Assembly: GCA_021463505.1 (NCBI GenBank)
Contig: JAJTYR010000016.1
Location: 1-64,000 of the forward strand
Direction of reading: 5' to 3'
DNA length: 64,000 nucleotides
From: Burkholderiaceae bacterium
GTDB lineage: Bacteria > Pseudomonadota > Gammaproteobacteria > Burkholderiales > Burkholderiaceae_E
The notes beneath the pieces were generated by a model, which saw only the letters and a program-made list of their open reading frames with translations, ran no database searches and was not told the DNA's origin. The position numbers and the translations under genes are program-made. This document shows, in pieces, positions 45,295 to 55,425 of the stretch. The number at the start of each line of letters is the position of its first letter. Positions within the stretch are counted from its first letter, which is position 1.

Positions 45295-45729
45295 ATGATG
45301 ACCAACCCCACCGGTCGCCTGACGCAGGGACAATTCAGCTTCCTGCCCGACCTCACCGACGCCGAGATCGCGATGCAGATCGAGTACGGGCTGAACAGGG
45401 GTTACGCCTGGAGCGTCGAGTACACCGACGACCCGCACCCGCGCAATACCTACTGGGAGATGCACGGCCAGCCGATGTTCGACCTGAAGGACGCGGCCGG
45501 CGTGATGATGGAACTGGCAGGCTGCCGCAAGGCGTTCCCGAACCACTACATCCGCATGCTGGCGTTCGATTCGTCCGCGGGGGTGGAGTCGATCGCGATG
45601 AGTTTCATCGTCAACCGGCCGGCCGAGGAACCCGGCTTCGCGCTCGATCGCACCGAGACGGTCGGACGCACGCAGCGCTACGCGGTGCGCGCCTACGCTG
45701 CCGACCGGCCCGAGAACCAGCGCTACTGA
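45295..45729 (+). CDS. cbbS: RuBisCO small subunit
   Basis: 144 residues. Conserved segments are [40 protein letters not shown] and [20 protein letters not shown], with the long C-terminal extension of red-type small subunits ([15 protein letters not shown]...). Two ATG codons in a row (45295, 45298) are possible starts; GGGAG precedes both. It follows cbbL by 47 bases. Confidence 0.96.
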   Translation: MMTNPTGRLTQGQFSFLPDLTDAEIAMQIEYGLNRGYAWSVEYTDDPHPRNTYWEMHGQPMFDLKDAAGVMMELAGCRKAFPNHYIRMLAFDSSAGVESIAMSFIVNRPAEEPGFALDRTETVGRTQRYAVRAYAADRPENQRY

Positions 45730-45770
45730 CGCGTGGGCGCGACGCTCCGCTCCCGCCGATCGGGCCGACG

Positions 45771-46811
45771 ATGACTGCCCCGCTGTACCGCATCCCCGGC
45801 ACCACGCCTGCGACGGGTGCATCGCCGGCCGGGGCGCCGTCGACCTCCGGCGCAACATCGGGCGAAGCCGCGTCGCCGGCACCGCGCACCGTCGCCGAAG
45901 TGCTCGCGAGCAGCCAGGTGGAGGCGGTGCTCGATGAGCTGGAACGCGAACTGGTGGGGCTCGCGCCGGTCAAGCAGCGCATCCGCGACATCGCCGCGCT
46001 GCTGGTCATCGACAAGCTGCGCCTGAACCTGGGGCTCGCCGCCCAGTCGCCGTCGCTGCACATGAGCTTCACCGGCAACCCCGGCACCGGCAAGACGACC
46101 GTGGCGATGCGCATGGCGCAGATCCTGCATCGGCTGGGCTACGTGCGCAAAGGCCACCTGGTGGCGGTGACCCGCGACGACCTGGTCGGCCAGTACATCG
46201 GTCACACGGCGCCGAAGACGCGCGAGGTGCTGAAGAAGGCGATGGGCGGCGTACTGTTCATCGACGAGGCCTACTACCTGTACCGCCCCGAAAACGAGCG
46301 CGACTACGGGCAGGAAGCGATCGAGATCCTGCTGCAGGTGATGGAGAACCAGCGCGACGACCTGGTGGTGATCCTGGCCGGCTACGCCGAACGCATGGAC
46401 ACGTTCTTCCGCAGCAATCCGGGAATGAGCTCGCGCATCGCCCATCACCTGGATTTTCCCGACTACGCCGAGAGCGAGTTGCTGGAGATTGCCGAGCGGC
46501 TGCTCGCGCAACAGAACTACCGCTTCGGCGCCGGCGCGCGCGAGGCCTTTGCCCAATACCTCGCGCACCGCGTGCGCCAGCCGCACTTCGCCAATGCGCG
46601 CAGCGTGCGCAATGCGCTGGATCGCGCACGCCTGCGCCAGGCGAGCCGGCTGTTCGCCGAGCGCGATCGCGAACTCTCGCTCGACGACCTGTGCACCATC
46701 ACCGAAGCCGACATCCGCGCCAGCCGCGTGTTCGCCGCACTCGCGGCATCCGTCACCACCGAAGCGGGATCCGGCGACCGATCCCGTCCGATCACCGGGA
46801 GACCCCGATGA
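45771..46811 (+). CDS. cbbX: Red-type RuBisCO activase CbbX (AAA+)
   Basis: 346 residues. After a ~60-residue Ala/Ser-rich start the AAA+ core shows [20 protein letters not shown], Walker [17 protein letters not shown], pore loop [16 protein letters not shown], Walker [16 protein letters not shown] and arginine-finger region [16 protein letters not shown]. CbbX pulls on the C-terminus of the red-type large subunit to remove inhibitory sugar phosphates. It ends in an ATGA overlap with the fructose-bisphosphatase gene. Confidence 0.96.
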   Translation: MTAPLYRIPGTTPATGASPAGAPSTSGATSGEAASPAPRTVAEVLASSQVEAVLDELERELVGLAPVKQRIRDIAALLVIDKLRLNLGLAAQSPSLHMSFTGNPGTGKTTVAMRMAQILHRLGYVRKGHLVAVTRDDLVGQYIGHTAPKTREVLKKAMGGVLFIDEAYYLYRPENERDYGQEAIEILLQVMENQRDDLVVILAGYAERMDTFFRSNPGMSSRIAHHLDFPDYAESELLEIAERLLAQQNYRFGAGAREAFAQYLAHRVRQPHFANARSVRNALDRARLRQASRLFAERDRELSLDDLCTITEADIRASRVFAALAASVTTEAGSGDRSRPITGRPR

Positions 46812-47845
46812 CGCCGACCGACCTGCACGACTGGCTGACCACCGCGACGCCCGCGCTCGCCGCCACCATCGAGACGCTGGCGCGCTCGTGCGCGCGCATC
46901 GCCGAGTCGGCCGCGCTGGGCGAGCTCGCCGGCACGCTCGGCGACATCGGACAGTGCAACAGCCAGGGTGAGAAGCAGACGCGGCTGGACGTGTATGCCG
47001 ACGAGTGCATCGCCGGCGCGCTGGCCAGTTGCCGGCACGTCGCCGGCTGGGCCAGCGAGGAGCACGACGAACCCTCGATCTCCGAACGGCACGCCGAAAC
47101 CGGCGAATACCTCGTGGTGTTCGATCCGCTCGACGGCTCGTCCAACATCGACGCCAACATCTCGGTGGGCACGATCTTCTCGATCCTGCCGCACCCGTTT
47201 CGCGGCACCTCGCCCGGCGCGGCCGGCTTCCTGCAGCCGGGGCGCCGGCAGGTCGCGGCGGGCTACGTCATCTACGGCCCGGCCTGCGTGATGGTGCTCT
47301 CCTGCGGCAACGGCGTGGCGGCGTTCACGCTCGATCGTCGCGACGGCCGCTGGCGGCTCACCCGCGACGCGATCCAGGTGCCCGTGCAGGCGCGCGAATT
47401 CGCGATCAACGCATCGAACCAGCGCTTCTGGGAAAAGCCGGTGCAGCGCTACGTCTCGGAGTGCCTGGCCGGCGAGAGCGGCCCGCGCAGCAAGGACTTC
47501 AACATGCGCTGGGTCGCCAGCCTGGTCGCCGAGGTGCACCGGATCCTGAGCCGCGGCGGCGTGTTCCTCTACCCGCGCGACACGAAGACGCCGTACCGGC
47601 CTGGGCGGCTGCGGCTGATGTACGAAGCCGCTCCGGTCGCCTGGCTGATGGAGCAGGCCGGCGCAGGTGCGGTGACCGGCACCCGCCCGCTGCTCGACGT
47701 CGTGCCCGACACGCTGCACCAGCGGGTGCCGGTGATCGTCGGCTCGCGCGAGGAAGTCGACCTGATCGTGCGCTACCACGAGGATCCGAACGAAAACGTG
47801 TCGTGGCAACTCTTCGGTTCGCGCTCGCTGTTCGTGCGTGCCTGA
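46808..47845 (+). CDS. cbbF: Fructose-1,6-bisphosphatase class I (Calvin cycle copy)
   Basis: 345 residues, start overlapping the cbbX stop. Metal and substrate motifs are [46 protein letters not shown] (in two blocks) and the C-terminal [19 protein letters not shown]. It makes fructose-6-phosphate and, in such operons, often also sedoheptulose-7-phosphate. Its place between cbbX and cbbP marks it as the Calvin cycle copy. Confidence 0.95.
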   Translation: MTPTDLHDWLTTATPALAATIETLARSCARIAESAALGELAGTLGDIGQCNSQGEKQTRLDVYADECIAGALASCRHVAGWASEEHDEPSISERHAETGEYLVVFDPLDGSSNIDANISVGTIFSILPHPFRGTSPGAAGFLQPGRRQVAAGYVIYGPACVMVLSCGNGVAAFTLDRRDGRWRLTRDAIQVPVQAREFAINASNQRFWEKPVQRYVSECLAGESGPRSKDFNMRWVASLVAEVHRILSRGGVFLYPRDTKTPYRPGRLRLMYEAAPVAWLMEQAGAGAVTGTRPLLDVVPDTLHQRVPVIVGSREEVDLIVRYHEDPNENVSWQLFGSRSLFVRA

Positions 47846-47867
47846 GCCGCCCCGGACCCGCACCGCC

Positions 47868-48743
47868 ATGTCCAGAAAACACCCGATCATCGTCGTCACC
47901 GGATCGAGCGGCGCCGGAACCAGCACGGTCAAGCGCACCTTCGAGACGATCTTCCGCCGCGAGGGCATCACGGCCGCCACGATCGAGGGCGACGCCTTCC
48001 ATCGCTACGAGCGCAGGGAGATGAAGGAGCGGATCGCCGCGGCCGACCGCGAAGGCCGGCCGATGAGCCACTTCGGGCCGGACGCGAACGAATGGTCCGC
48101 ACTGGAGAAGCAGTTCGGCGCCTATGCGCGCGACGGCCGCTGCCGCACGCGGCTGTATCTGCACAACGAGGCGGAAGCCGCGCCGTGGGGCCAGGAGGCG
48201 GGCACCTTCACGCCATGGCACGACACGCCGGTGGATACCGACCTGCTGTTCTACGAAGGGTTGCACGGCTGCGTGAAGACCGGCGCAGTCGATCTCGCGC
48301 GCCACGTCGACCTGAAGATCGGCGTGGTGCCGATCATCAACCTGGAGTGGATCCAGAAAATCCATCGCGACACGAAGGATCGCGGCTACTCGAAGGAGGC
48401 GGTCGCCGACACGATCCTGCGCCGCATGCACGACTACATCCACTACGTCTGCCCGCAGTTTGGCGAGACCGACATCAACTTCCAGCGCGTGCCGGTGGTC
48501 GACACCTCGAATCCGTTCATCGCGCGCGACATCCCGACCGCCGGCGAGAGCATGACCGTGATCCGCTTCCGGAACCCGCGCGGCATCGACTTCCCCTACC
48601 TGCTGTCGATGATCGGCGAATCGTTCATGTCGCGCGCCAACACCATCGTGGTGCCGGGCGGCAGGATGGATCTGGCGATGCAGCTGATCCTCACGCCGAT
48701 GATCCTGCGGCTCATGGAGATCCGGCGCGCCCAGCTCGCCTGA
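47868..48743 (+). CDS. cbbP: Phosphoribulokinase
   Basis: 291 residues, the short proteobacterial form. The P-loop is VTGSSGAGTSTVKRTF (near 10-25), followed by the RuBP-binding segments IEGDAFHRYERREMK, FYEGLHGCVKTGAVDLARHV and HRDTKDRGYSKEAVADTILR. It makes ribulose-1,5-bisphosphate for RuBisCO. ATG 47868 was chosen over an earlier frame extension that overlaps the preceding gene. Last recognised gene of the cbb operon. Confidence 0.96.
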   Translation: MSRKHPIIVVTGSSGAGTSTVKRTFETIFRREGITAATIEGDAFHRYERREMKERIAAADREGRPMSHFGPDANEWSALEKQFGAYARDGRCRTRLYLHNEAEAAPWGQEAGTFTPWHDTPVDTDLLFYEGLHGCVKTGAVDLARHVDLKIGVVPIINLEWIQKIHRDTKDRGYSKEAVADTILRRMHDYIHYVCPQFGETDINFQRVPVVDTSNPFIARDIPTAGESMTVIRFRNPRGIDFPYLLSMIGESFMSRANTIVVPGGRMDLAMQLILTPMILRLMEIRRAQLA

Positions 48744-48752
48744 GCGCGGCGT

Positions 48753-49364
48753 TCAGCCCGGCGGCCTGCGGGCGATCACCGTCGAGAACCACTTCGAGGT
48801 GCCGCCCGGCGCCGGAAAGCCGTCGATTCGCGACTCGACGATCCGCCAGGCAGCGAAGTGCCGCACGAGATCGTCCCTGCCGAACAGGCAGTACGCCGAG
48901 GGGTCGAACATCTCCAGGAAGGTCGTCCCCTCGCAGAGCACGTTGACGATCGCCACGCCGCCAGGCCGCACGCGCTCGCGGATGTTGCGGGCAACGCGGT
49001 CCGCGGTATCGCAATCGAAGAACATCAGCAGACCGATGCAGGCGATCGCGTCGAACTCGCCGTCGATGGTCCAGGTCGCCAGGTCCACCGCGCGCGCGTC
49101 CACGTCGAGCCCGGCGGTCGAGGCGCGCGCGCGCAGCGCGGCGATGGCCGTCTCGCTGGCGTCGAGCGCCAGTACCCGGCACCCGCGCCGCGCGGCCTCG
49201 AGCGACAGGTTGCCGAGGCCGCAGCCGAGATCGAGTACGCGCCCGCGCAGGTGCGGCAGCGCCGACCGCTCGAACGGATTGAGATGGAAATCACCCGCCT
49301 CGACCTGGTCCCGGAACTGGCGGTCGAAGAAGCGCACGCTGCGGTTCGGGCCGTTGCGGTGCAT
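48753..49364 (-). CDS. SAM-dependent methyltransferase, class I (TehB-like)
   Basis: 203 residues. The SAM-binding motif is VLDLGCGLGNLSLEAARRG (near 45), followed by VLALDASETAI and FDAIACIGLLMFFDCDTADR. Substrate unknown; the short size and pattern resemble TehB-like or small-molecule methyltransferases. It converges on cbbP (nine bases between) and lies downstream of a crotonase gene on the same strand, 31 bases away. Confidence 0.85.
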   Translation of the reverse strand: MHRNGPNRSVRFFDRQFRDQVEAGDFHLNPFERSALPHLRGRVLDLGCGLGNLSLEAARRGCRVLALDASETAIAALRARASTAGLDVDARAVDLATWTIDGEFDAIACIGLLMFFDCDTADRVARNIRERVRPGGVAIVNVLCEGTTFLEMFDPSAYCLFGRDDLVRHFAAWRIVESRIDGFPAPGGTSKWFSTVIARRPPG

Positions 49365-49395
49365 GTCGGCACGTCCACGCGCGGTGCGGGCAGGA

Positions 49396-50205
49396 TCAGG
49401 TGCTCTCGGGCGCCGGGCCCGGATACCAGTTCGCCGGTCGCTTCTCGCGAAACGACGCGAAGCCTTCGGTCGCCTCGGCCGACTGACGCCGGAGCGCGTG
49501 CTGCGCGACGAGACGCTCGAAGACCTGTTGCGGCACGTCGCCCCAGGCGTGTTCGAGCGCGAGCGCCTTGGTCTGCGCATTGGCTTGCGGGGCGTTGTGC
49601 AGCAACTGGTCCACGATGCGCGCGCCCGCCGCGGCGAGCGAAGCGGCAGGGACGACCTCGTGCACCAGCCCGATGCGGCGTGCCTCCTGCGCATCGAAGC
49701 GCTCGCCGGTGAGCGCGTAGCGCCGGACCTGGCGCGCGCCGATCGCGTCGACCAACTGCGGAAGGATGATGCCGGCCATCAGCCCCCAGCGGGTTTCGGC
49801 GATCGAGAACTGCGCGTTGTCGGCCGCGAGCACCACGTCGCAGGCGGCAACGATCCCGGTGCCACCACCAAAACAGGCACCCTGCACCAGCGCCACCGTG
49901 GGTACCGGCAGCGCGTTCAGCCGCTGTACCGCGCGCGCGGTGAGTCGCGAGGCGGCGAGATTGTCCTCCGGCGATCCCTGCGCCACCCACTGCAGCCAGC
50001 CGAGGTCGGCCCCGGCCTGGAAGTGCCGTCCGGCGCCGGCAAGCACCACGACACGCAGCGAAGGCTGTGCGCCGAGCCCATCCATGGCCGCCAGGATGCC
50101 GTCGAGCAGGCCGGCGTCGTAGGCATTGTTGACCTCGGGGCGATTGAGCGTGACCGTCGCGACACCGCGCGGGTCGAGTTTCCAGAGCACGGGATCGTGG
50201 TTCAT
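49396..50205 (-). CDS. Enoyl-CoA hydratase/isomerase, methylglutaconyl-CoA hydratase-like
   Basis: 269 residues. Crotonase motifs are TLNRPEVNNAYDAGLL, HFQAGADLGWLQWVAQGSPE (oxyanion hole and active loop), VQGACFGGGTGIVAACDVVL and FSIAETRWGLMAGIILPQLV with the catalytic glutamate in SIAETRWGL. The ETRWGL/ILP pattern resembles methylglutaconyl-CoA hydratase of leucine degradation, but no other genes of that pathway are adjacent. Substrate not certain. Confidence 0.87.
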   Translation of the reverse strand: MNHDPVLWKLDPRGVATVTLNRPEVNNAYDAGLLDGILAAMDGLGAQPSLRVVVLAGAGRHFQAGADLGWLQWVAQGSPEDNLAASRLTARAVQRLNALPVPTVALVQGACFGGGTGIVAACDVVLAADNAQFSIAETRWGLMAGIILPQLVDAIGARQVRRYALTGERFDAQEARRIGLVHEVVPAASLAAAGARIVDQLLHNAPQANAQTKALALEHAWGDVPQQVFERLVAQHALRRQSAEATEGFASFREKRPANWYPGPAPEST

Positions 50206-50253
50206 GACATCGCGGGTCCGTCGGATGTGCGCCGCCGCGCGGGAAGCGTGGAA

Positions 50254-50760
50254 TCAGTGCAGCAGCATCGCATGAGCGTCGAGGTCTGCGGCGGAAAAGC
50301 AGCAGAACACCACCTCCTCGATCGCCGGGAAGGTGCCCACCGATGCGCGCACCGTCTCGACCGCGATCGCCGCCGCAGCCTGGCGCGGATAGCCGTAAGC
50401 GCCGGTGCTGATCGACGGGAAGGCCAGCGAGCGCAGCCCGGCGGCGCCCGCGACTTCGATCGAGCGCCGGTAGCACGACGCCAGCAGCCCGGCTTCCCCA
50501 TGCGCGCCGCCGCGCCACACCGGACCCACGGTGTGGATGACGTGGCGGGCACGAAGCCGGTGGCCGGCGGTGAGCTTCGCGTCCCCGGTGCGACAACCAT
50601 CCAACGCGCGACACTCGTCGAGCAGGCCGGGGCCGGCCGCGCGATGAATCGCCCCGTCGACGCCGCCGCCACCGAGCAGCGTGGTGTTGGCGGCATTGAC
50701 GATCGCATCGACGTCGAGCGTGGTGATGTCGGCCAGTACGGCGCGCAGGATCGCTGTCAT
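50254..50760 (-). CDS. Macrodomain protein, O-acetyl-ADP-ribose deacetylase type (YmdB)
   Basis: 168 residues: a single macrodomain. Motifs are [35 protein letters not shown] (read in pieces; NAAN and [10 protein letters not shown] bind ADP-ribose), [10 protein letters not shown] and [13 protein letters not shown]. Such enzymes remove acetyl from O-acetyl-ADP-ribose or ADP-ribose from proteins. ATG 50760 gives the typical start [13 protein letters not shown]. It has the same orientation as the crotonase gene 48 bases downstream. Confidence 0.93.
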   Translation of the reverse strand: MTAILRAVLADITTLDVDAIVNAANTTLLGGGGVDGAIHRAAGPGLLDECRALDGCRTGDAKLTAGHRLRARHVIHTVGPVWRGGAHGEAGLLASCYRRSIEVAGAAGLRSLAFPSISTGAYGYPRQAAAAIAVETVRASVGTFPAIEEVVFCCFSAADLDAHAMLLH

Positions 50761-50958
50761 CGCGGCGATTGTCCGGCGGGCGGCCCGGATCGTGCAAGCA
50801 CCCGGGATCACGCACGGCACGGACAACGCCTGCGATAAGCGGCTCGAACAACCCGCTTCTCGACGCCTGGCTGCGCGGCACTTGCCCCTAGAGTGGGGCA
50901 CACCTCGGCGGTGCGGCCCGATTGTGCCCGCACCCGGATTCGCCAGAAGGTCCGCGTC

Positions 50959-53133
50959 ATGGCTTCGCCTCGCATCGCTTCGCATGCCGATCCTGCTGCA
51001 CCCCAGGGCACTCAGGCCGTGCTCGCGTATGCCGGCGCTTCCCGCGACGGAAAGTCCGGCGCATCGAGGCAGCCGGGAATCCGCAAGAGCGGCGCAAGCC
51101 CGGGCGCGGGACGCGGCAGCCGACAGGCCGCCGCACACCGGGCCTGGGAGCGAGGCGTGCAACTCGGCAGCCACGGCCGCCTGGACGACGCAGCACGGAT
51201 GTTCAGGCAGGCCGTGCGTGACGACCCGCACACGGCGCTCTACTGGCTCAACCTCGCCAGCGTCACCAGCAAGCTCGGACTCACCGTTGAATCGATGAGC
51301 GCCGCACGCCGCGCTTTCGAACTCGATCGCAGCAGCATCCTTGCCTGCCACCTGGCGGCCGAGTTGCTGCGCCGCAACCGCCGCCACACCGAGATGCTGC
51401 AGACCCTGCAGATGCTCGACCCGGCCACGCCGCGCGACCTGCACTACCACCGGCTCGTGGCGGTGGCGTACGCCGGACTGGGGCTCTGGCAGGAGGCGGC
51501 GCTGGCCGCGCTGCAGGTGCTCACCACGAAACCGGCCGACATCGAGGCCTATGGACAACTGGGTGCCGCGATGGCGCAGCTGGCACGCTACCCGGAAGCG
51601 GCCGAGTGCTATCGCACCATCGTGATGCTCGAGCCGAAGTCGTTCGTGGCGGCGGTGTATGCGGCGCACTACGCCGGCTGGTCGTGCGATTGGGTGAACT
51701 TCAGGCAGGACATGGAGCGCCTCGGGAAGGCACGCGCGCTCATCGGCAACGAGGGCAACGGCGAGGCATTCAGCCCGTTCTGCCTGCTGTCGATGAACGA
51801 CGACGCAGCCCTGCACCGCTGGGCAGCCGCGCTCGAGGCGCGCCGCATCACGCGCCACATGCGGTCGCTGCCCGACGCGGCGTCCTGGCGCCCGCTGTGG
51901 GAGCGCCTGGTCGTCGGACCGGATGCCTACCCGGGCATCGACGTGAATGGCCGCATCCGCATCGGCCTGGTGTCGAGCGACTTTCGCACCCACGCCACGA
52001 GTACCCTGCTGGTACAGGTCCTCGAACTGCTCGATCGCTCGCGCTTCGAGGTGGTGCTGTACTCGCATGGCAGGGACGACGGCACGGCGCTGCGCAGGCG
52101 CATGATGACGCTGGCCGATCAGGTGGTCGAGACGGCCGAGCTCGATCTGGTCGAACACGCCGACCAGGTGCGCAAGGACGGCATCGGCATTCTCGTCGAT
52201 CTGAACGGTTTCACGCTGGGTTCGCGCGTGGACCTGTTCGCGCTGCGTCCCGCGCCGATCCAGGTGCTGTGGCTGGCCTACCCGAGCACCACGGGGTCGG
52301 ACTTCATGGACTACGTCATCGGCGACCCCGTTCTCACGCCACTGGCGCATCGGGACGACTTCAGCGAGCACATCGCGCAGCTGCCCGTGTGCTACGCACC
52401 CACCGACCGGCTGCGCGAGCGTCCGGCCAGGCTCGGGCGCGCCGAGTGCGGCCTGCCCGAGGACGCCTTCGTGTTTGCCTGCTTCAACCAGAGCTACAAG
52501 CTCACCGAAGAGATGTTCGACGTGTGGTGCCGCATCCTCGAGCGCACGCCCGGCAGCGTGCTCTGGCTGCTGATCCCGCAGGTCGATGCGCAGGAGCGGT
52601 TGCGCGAAGAAGCGCAGCGGCGCGGGATCGACCCGGCACGGCTGGTCTTCGCGCCGTTCGTGCAACCCGAACAGCACCTGGCGCGTCTGCCGCAGGCGGA
52701 TCTGTTTCTCGACACCTTTCCGTACGGCGCGCACACCACCTGCAACGACGCGCTCTGGATGGGGTTGCCGGTCCTGGCGCTGCGCGGCCGCTCGTTCTCG
52801 TCGCGCGTGGCGGCCAGCCTGCTGCAGGCGGCGGAATTGCCCGAGCTGGTGTGCGATACGCCCGGGCACTACGAAGCGATGGCCGTGGTGCTGTTCAGCG
52901 ACCGCGCCGAATTGCAGCGCGTGCGCACCCATCTCGAAACGCGCCGCATGGACCTGCCGCTGTTCGACACCCCGCGCTTCACGCGCGAGCTGGGCGCGCT
53001 GTTCGAGCGCATGACCGCGCGCTGGCGCGCTGGCCTGCCCCCGCAGACGCTGCCCGCCGAGCCCCCTTCGCCAGGAGAACACGCATGCTCACCTTCGTCA
53101 TCGCCCGCTTCGAGGAAGACATCGGCTGGGTGA
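50959..53133 (+). CDS. GT41 (OGT/SPINDLY-like) glycosyltransferase with TPR repeats
   Basis: 724 residues. After a ~55-residue basic, low-complexity start come TPR-like helices (about 60-240; [38 protein letters not shown]). The GT41 catalytic half follows: [20 protein letters not shown] with the conserved His, [46 protein letters not shown] and [20 protein letters not shown]. Such bacterial enzymes attach GlcNAc-type sugars to proteins. AGAAGG precedes ATG 50959. The 3' end overlaps the next gene by 49 bases, and the cluster continues with sugar-related genes. Confidence 0.92.
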   Translation: MASPRIASHADPAAPQGTQAVLAYAGASRDGKSGASRQPGIRKSGASPGAGRGSRQAAAHRAWERGVQLGSHGRLDDAARMFRQAVRDDPHTALYWLNLASVTSKLGLTVESMSAARRAFELDRSSILACHLAAELLRRNRRHTEMLQTLQMLDPATPRDLHYHRLVAVAYAGLGLWQEAALAALQVLTTKPADIEAYGQLGAAMAQLARYPEAAECYRTIVMLEPKSFVAAVYAAHYAGWSCDWVNFRQDMERLGKARALIGNEGNGEAFSPFCLLSMNDDAALHRWAAALEARRITRHMRSLPDAASWRPLWERLVVGPDAYPGIDVNGRIRIGLVSSDFRTHATSTLLVQVLELLDRSRFEVVLYSHGRDDGTALRRRMMTLADQVVETAELDLVEHADQVRKDGIGILVDLNGFTLGSRVDLFALRPAPIQVLWLAYPSTTGSDFMDYVIGDPVLTPLAHRDDFSEHIAQLPVCYAPTDRLRERPARLGRAECGLPEDAFVFACFNQSYKLTEEMFDVWCRILERTPGSVLWLLIPQVDAQERLREEAQRRGIDPARLVFAPFVQPEQHLARLPQADLFLDTFPYGAHTTCNDALWMGLPVLALRGRSFSSRVAASLLQAAELPELVCDTPGHYEAMAVVLFSDRAELQRVRTHLETRRMDLPLFDTPRFTRELGALFERMTARWRAGLPPQTLPAEPPSPGEHACSPSSSPASRKTSAG

Positions 53134-54356
53134 ACCAGCTGCCCGCCGACGCGCGCATCTTCGTGTACAACAGGGGGGCCGCCATCGAAGCCGGCATCCT
53201 GCGGCGCAACGACGTGCAGGTCATCGCGCTGAAGGATGCGGGACGCCAGTCCGGCACCTATCTGCAGCACATGATGGCCGGTTTCGACGCCGGCGCGGCT
53301 GAGGATTTCACCGTCTTCACCGGGGGCGATCCGTTCGCGTGCGCACCACATTTCCTCGACCTGATCGAGGTGTCGCAGAGGTGGCGCGACGTGCAACCGC
53401 TGGCGCTGCAACGGCCGTCCGGGACCGGAATCCCACCCGCGAGGCTTGCCGAAGAAGACCAGCGCGACTGGATCGATGACCTCCCGGTGCGCCCGGAGCA
53501 CTTCAGCCTGGGCACCTGGGCACCGCTGGCCTTCGACGACGACGTCGCACGGGAGAACGGGCGCGCCTATCGCCAGAAGCACCTGCTGCCCGAGGGCAGC
53601 AACCTCGCCCGGCACTTCCTCGAATTCGTCGGCCTGGACGAACTGGCCGCCCAAGCGGGCGCAGCCGACATCGGTGTTTTCTCGTACGGCGCGATCTTCG
53701 CGGTGCGCAACCGCCGTATCGCAGGCTTCCTGCAGACGGGCCGGCGTCATCTCGGGAAGATGGAGATCCTGGCGCGCGCCGACCCGGACTGCGACGGCAT
53801 CTACGAACGCCTGTGGCTGCATCTGTTCGGCGAGCCGTTCATCACGCTGTCCGCGCTGTCGGCCGGCACGACCACTGCCAGCGAGACCGCCGTCCGTGCG
53901 ACTGCCGCCAGCGCGGTTCCGGTACCGGGCCGGACCAATCCGCAATTGCGCCACGCCGCCTACGTTGCCGGCTCCGCCGGCCGCATCGACGAAGCCATCT
54001 CGCTGCTGCAGACGGCGCTCGGCACCGATCCGGAAGATGCCGACGCGCTGTCGGACCTTGCGACGCTGGCGCTGGGCGCCGGCGACCAGCCCGCAGCCAT
54101 GATCTTTGCCGAACATGCGCTTCGGATCAGACCGTCACACGGGGCGGCCACCTACGTTCGGGCGATGTGTGCACTGGGCCAGGGCGATGCTCCGACCTGC
54201 CTGAGCCTGCTCGAGACCTTGCAGAGCGGCGAACCCGCCCTGCAACTGCACGCCGAAGCGCCCGAGCTGGTGGCCGTGGTGCAGCAATCGATCGAGCGGC
54301 TGCGCGGACTGGGTCGTGCCGCGCGCCAGCAAGCGTCGGCTGCGGCCACGAGCTGA
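53085..54356 (+). CDS. DUF3431-like protein with C-terminal TPR-like region
   Basis: 423 residues. The N-terminal ~260 residues look like DUF3431, a glycosyltransferase-related family: [66 protein letters not shown] and [15 protein letters not shown]. After a Thr/Ala-rich linker, residues ~285-410 form TPR-like helices ([37 protein letters not shown]). AGGAG precedes the ATG, which lies 49 bases inside the GT41 gene in another frame. The role is unknown; the neighbours suggest glycan transfer to proteins. Confidence 0.8.
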   Translation: MLTFVIARFEEDIGWVNQLPADARIFVYNRGAAIEAGILRRNDVQVIALKDAGRQSGTYLQHMMAGFDAGAAEDFTVFTGGDPFACAPHFLDLIEVSQRWRDVQPLALQRPSGTGIPPARLAEEDQRDWIDDLPVRPEHFSLGTWAPLAFDDDVARENGRAYRQKHLLPEGSNLARHFLEFVGLDELAAQAGAADIGVFSYGAIFAVRNRRIAGFLQTGRRHLGKMEILARADPDCDGIYERLWLHLFGEPFITLSALSAGTTTASETAVRATAASAVPVPGRTNPQLRHAAYVAGSAGRIDEAISLLQTALGTDPEDADALSDLATLALGAGDQPAAMIFAEHALRIRPSHGAATYVRAMCALGQGDAPTCLSLLETLQSGEPALQLHAEAPELVAVVQQSIERLRGLGRAARQQASAAATS

Positions 54357-54380
54357 GCGCTGCGGCCACGACCTGCGCGC
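54341..54380. repeat. 20-bp tandem duplication at the end of the DUF3431-like gene
   Basis: Two 20-base units (54341-54360 and 54361-54380) match at 18 of 20 positions, both beginning tgcggccacg. The first unit holds the stop codon, so the duplication does not change the protein. Probably replication slippage. Confidence 0.6.
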
Positions 54381-54422
54381 CGCGGCCGCCACGACCCCCC
54401 GGAAACCACCGGCTGTCCCGAC

Positions 54423-55406
54423 ATGCTTGCCCCGCCGTTGCGCACTGCGCGCAAACCGACGCGCCCCAGGCCCGCCCTGGCGCGCAACGAGTTCACCACG
54501 CCCGCTGAACGCGCGCGCGAAGCCCGCTGGTGGGCCACCTACGCCTGGATCGAAGAGCGCTTCTACTGGGTGCTGCCACCCGATCTGCAACCGCTGGCGC
54601 GCCAGCGCTACGTGCAGCGCATCGCCGACTTCCTGCACGACGCCGTGCACGTGATCGACTACGGCTGCGGCAATGGCTGGATCGCGCGTGCGCTGGCCCG
54701 GCGGGTGCGTGCCCGTGTGACAGGACTGGACTTCTCGCCCGCGCAGATCGCGCTGGCCCGGGCCACCGAAGTGCCCGCGGGCGCCCGCATCGACTTCCAG
54801 TCGCTGGCGGGCCCGCAGGATCTGCCGGTGGCCGACGCCTATCTGTTCCACGGCGTGCTGCATCACCTGCCGGCCGCGGAAATCCACGATCTGATGAACC
54901 AGGTGCAGCGCCTCGCACCCCGCGGCGCGCGTCTGGTGTTCGTCGAACCCGCCTGCTTCACGGGCCAGCCGGTCGGCGACGCGCAACGTGCGCTGCTCGA
55001 TCGCATCCAGGTGCAGGTGGAAGAGCCTGCGGCCGCGTTGCGCCGGCTCGGGCGCGTGCCATCCGCAACGGTGCAGCGCCTGCGCGGGATCTCGTCCGAA
55101 CGCTGGTGGGGCGAGCAGCCCTGCGGACCGTCACCCCTCGAGCGCCCGTTCACCGGCACCGAGCTGGGCACGGTGGTCGCGCATTACTTCGAACCACCCG
55201 AACTCGCGGTCGTGCAGTACCTGCCCGCCTCGCTGGCGGTGGCCAGCGAACTGGCGATGCTGGCCGAAGACGCCCCCGAGCTGGCCCGATCCATCGCCCC
55301 GGCCCTTCTCGGACAGGTCGACGAACTCGAAGGCCTGCTGCTCGCGTCGACGCCACTGCCCGACAGTGGCTGGTACCTGCAGATGCTGACCGCCACCGTG
55401 CCGTGA
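54423..55406 (+). CDS. Class I SAM-dependent methyltransferase
   Basis: 327 residues. The SAM site is VIDYGCGNGWIARALARRVR (near 78), followed by VTGLDFSPAQIALARA, ADAYLFHGVLHHLPAAEIHD and RLVFVEPACF. The C-terminal ~150 residues are a specific extension (TGTELGTVVAHYFEPPELAV). It follows the DUF3431-like gene by 66 bases in the same direction and ends close to the convergent DUF707 gene. The context suggests methylation of a sugar or a modified protein; the substrate is unknown. Confidence 0.85.
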   Translation: MLAPPLRTARKPTRPRPALARNEFTTPAERAREARWWATYAWIEERFYWVLPPDLQPLARQRYVQRIADFLHDAVHVIDYGCGNGWIARALARRVRARVTGLDFSPAQIALARATEVPAGARIDFQSLAGPQDLPVADAYLFHGVLHHLPAAEIHDLMNQVQRLAPRGARLVFVEPACFTGQPVGDAQRALLDRIQVQVEEPAAALRRLGRVPSATVQRLRGISSERWWGEQPCGPSPLERPFTGTELGTVVAHYFEPPELAVVQYLPASLAVASELAMLAEDAPELARSIAPALLGQVDELEGLLLASTPLPDSGWYLQMLTATVP

Positions 55407-55425
55407 TCGGCACCCGACGCAGGGG

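Noticed and set aside
50870-50900. Small hairpin tgcccc-tagag-tggggca before the GT41 gene as terminator or sigma-54 site
   Set aside because: No T-run and no promoter spacing; the stem is too short to call.
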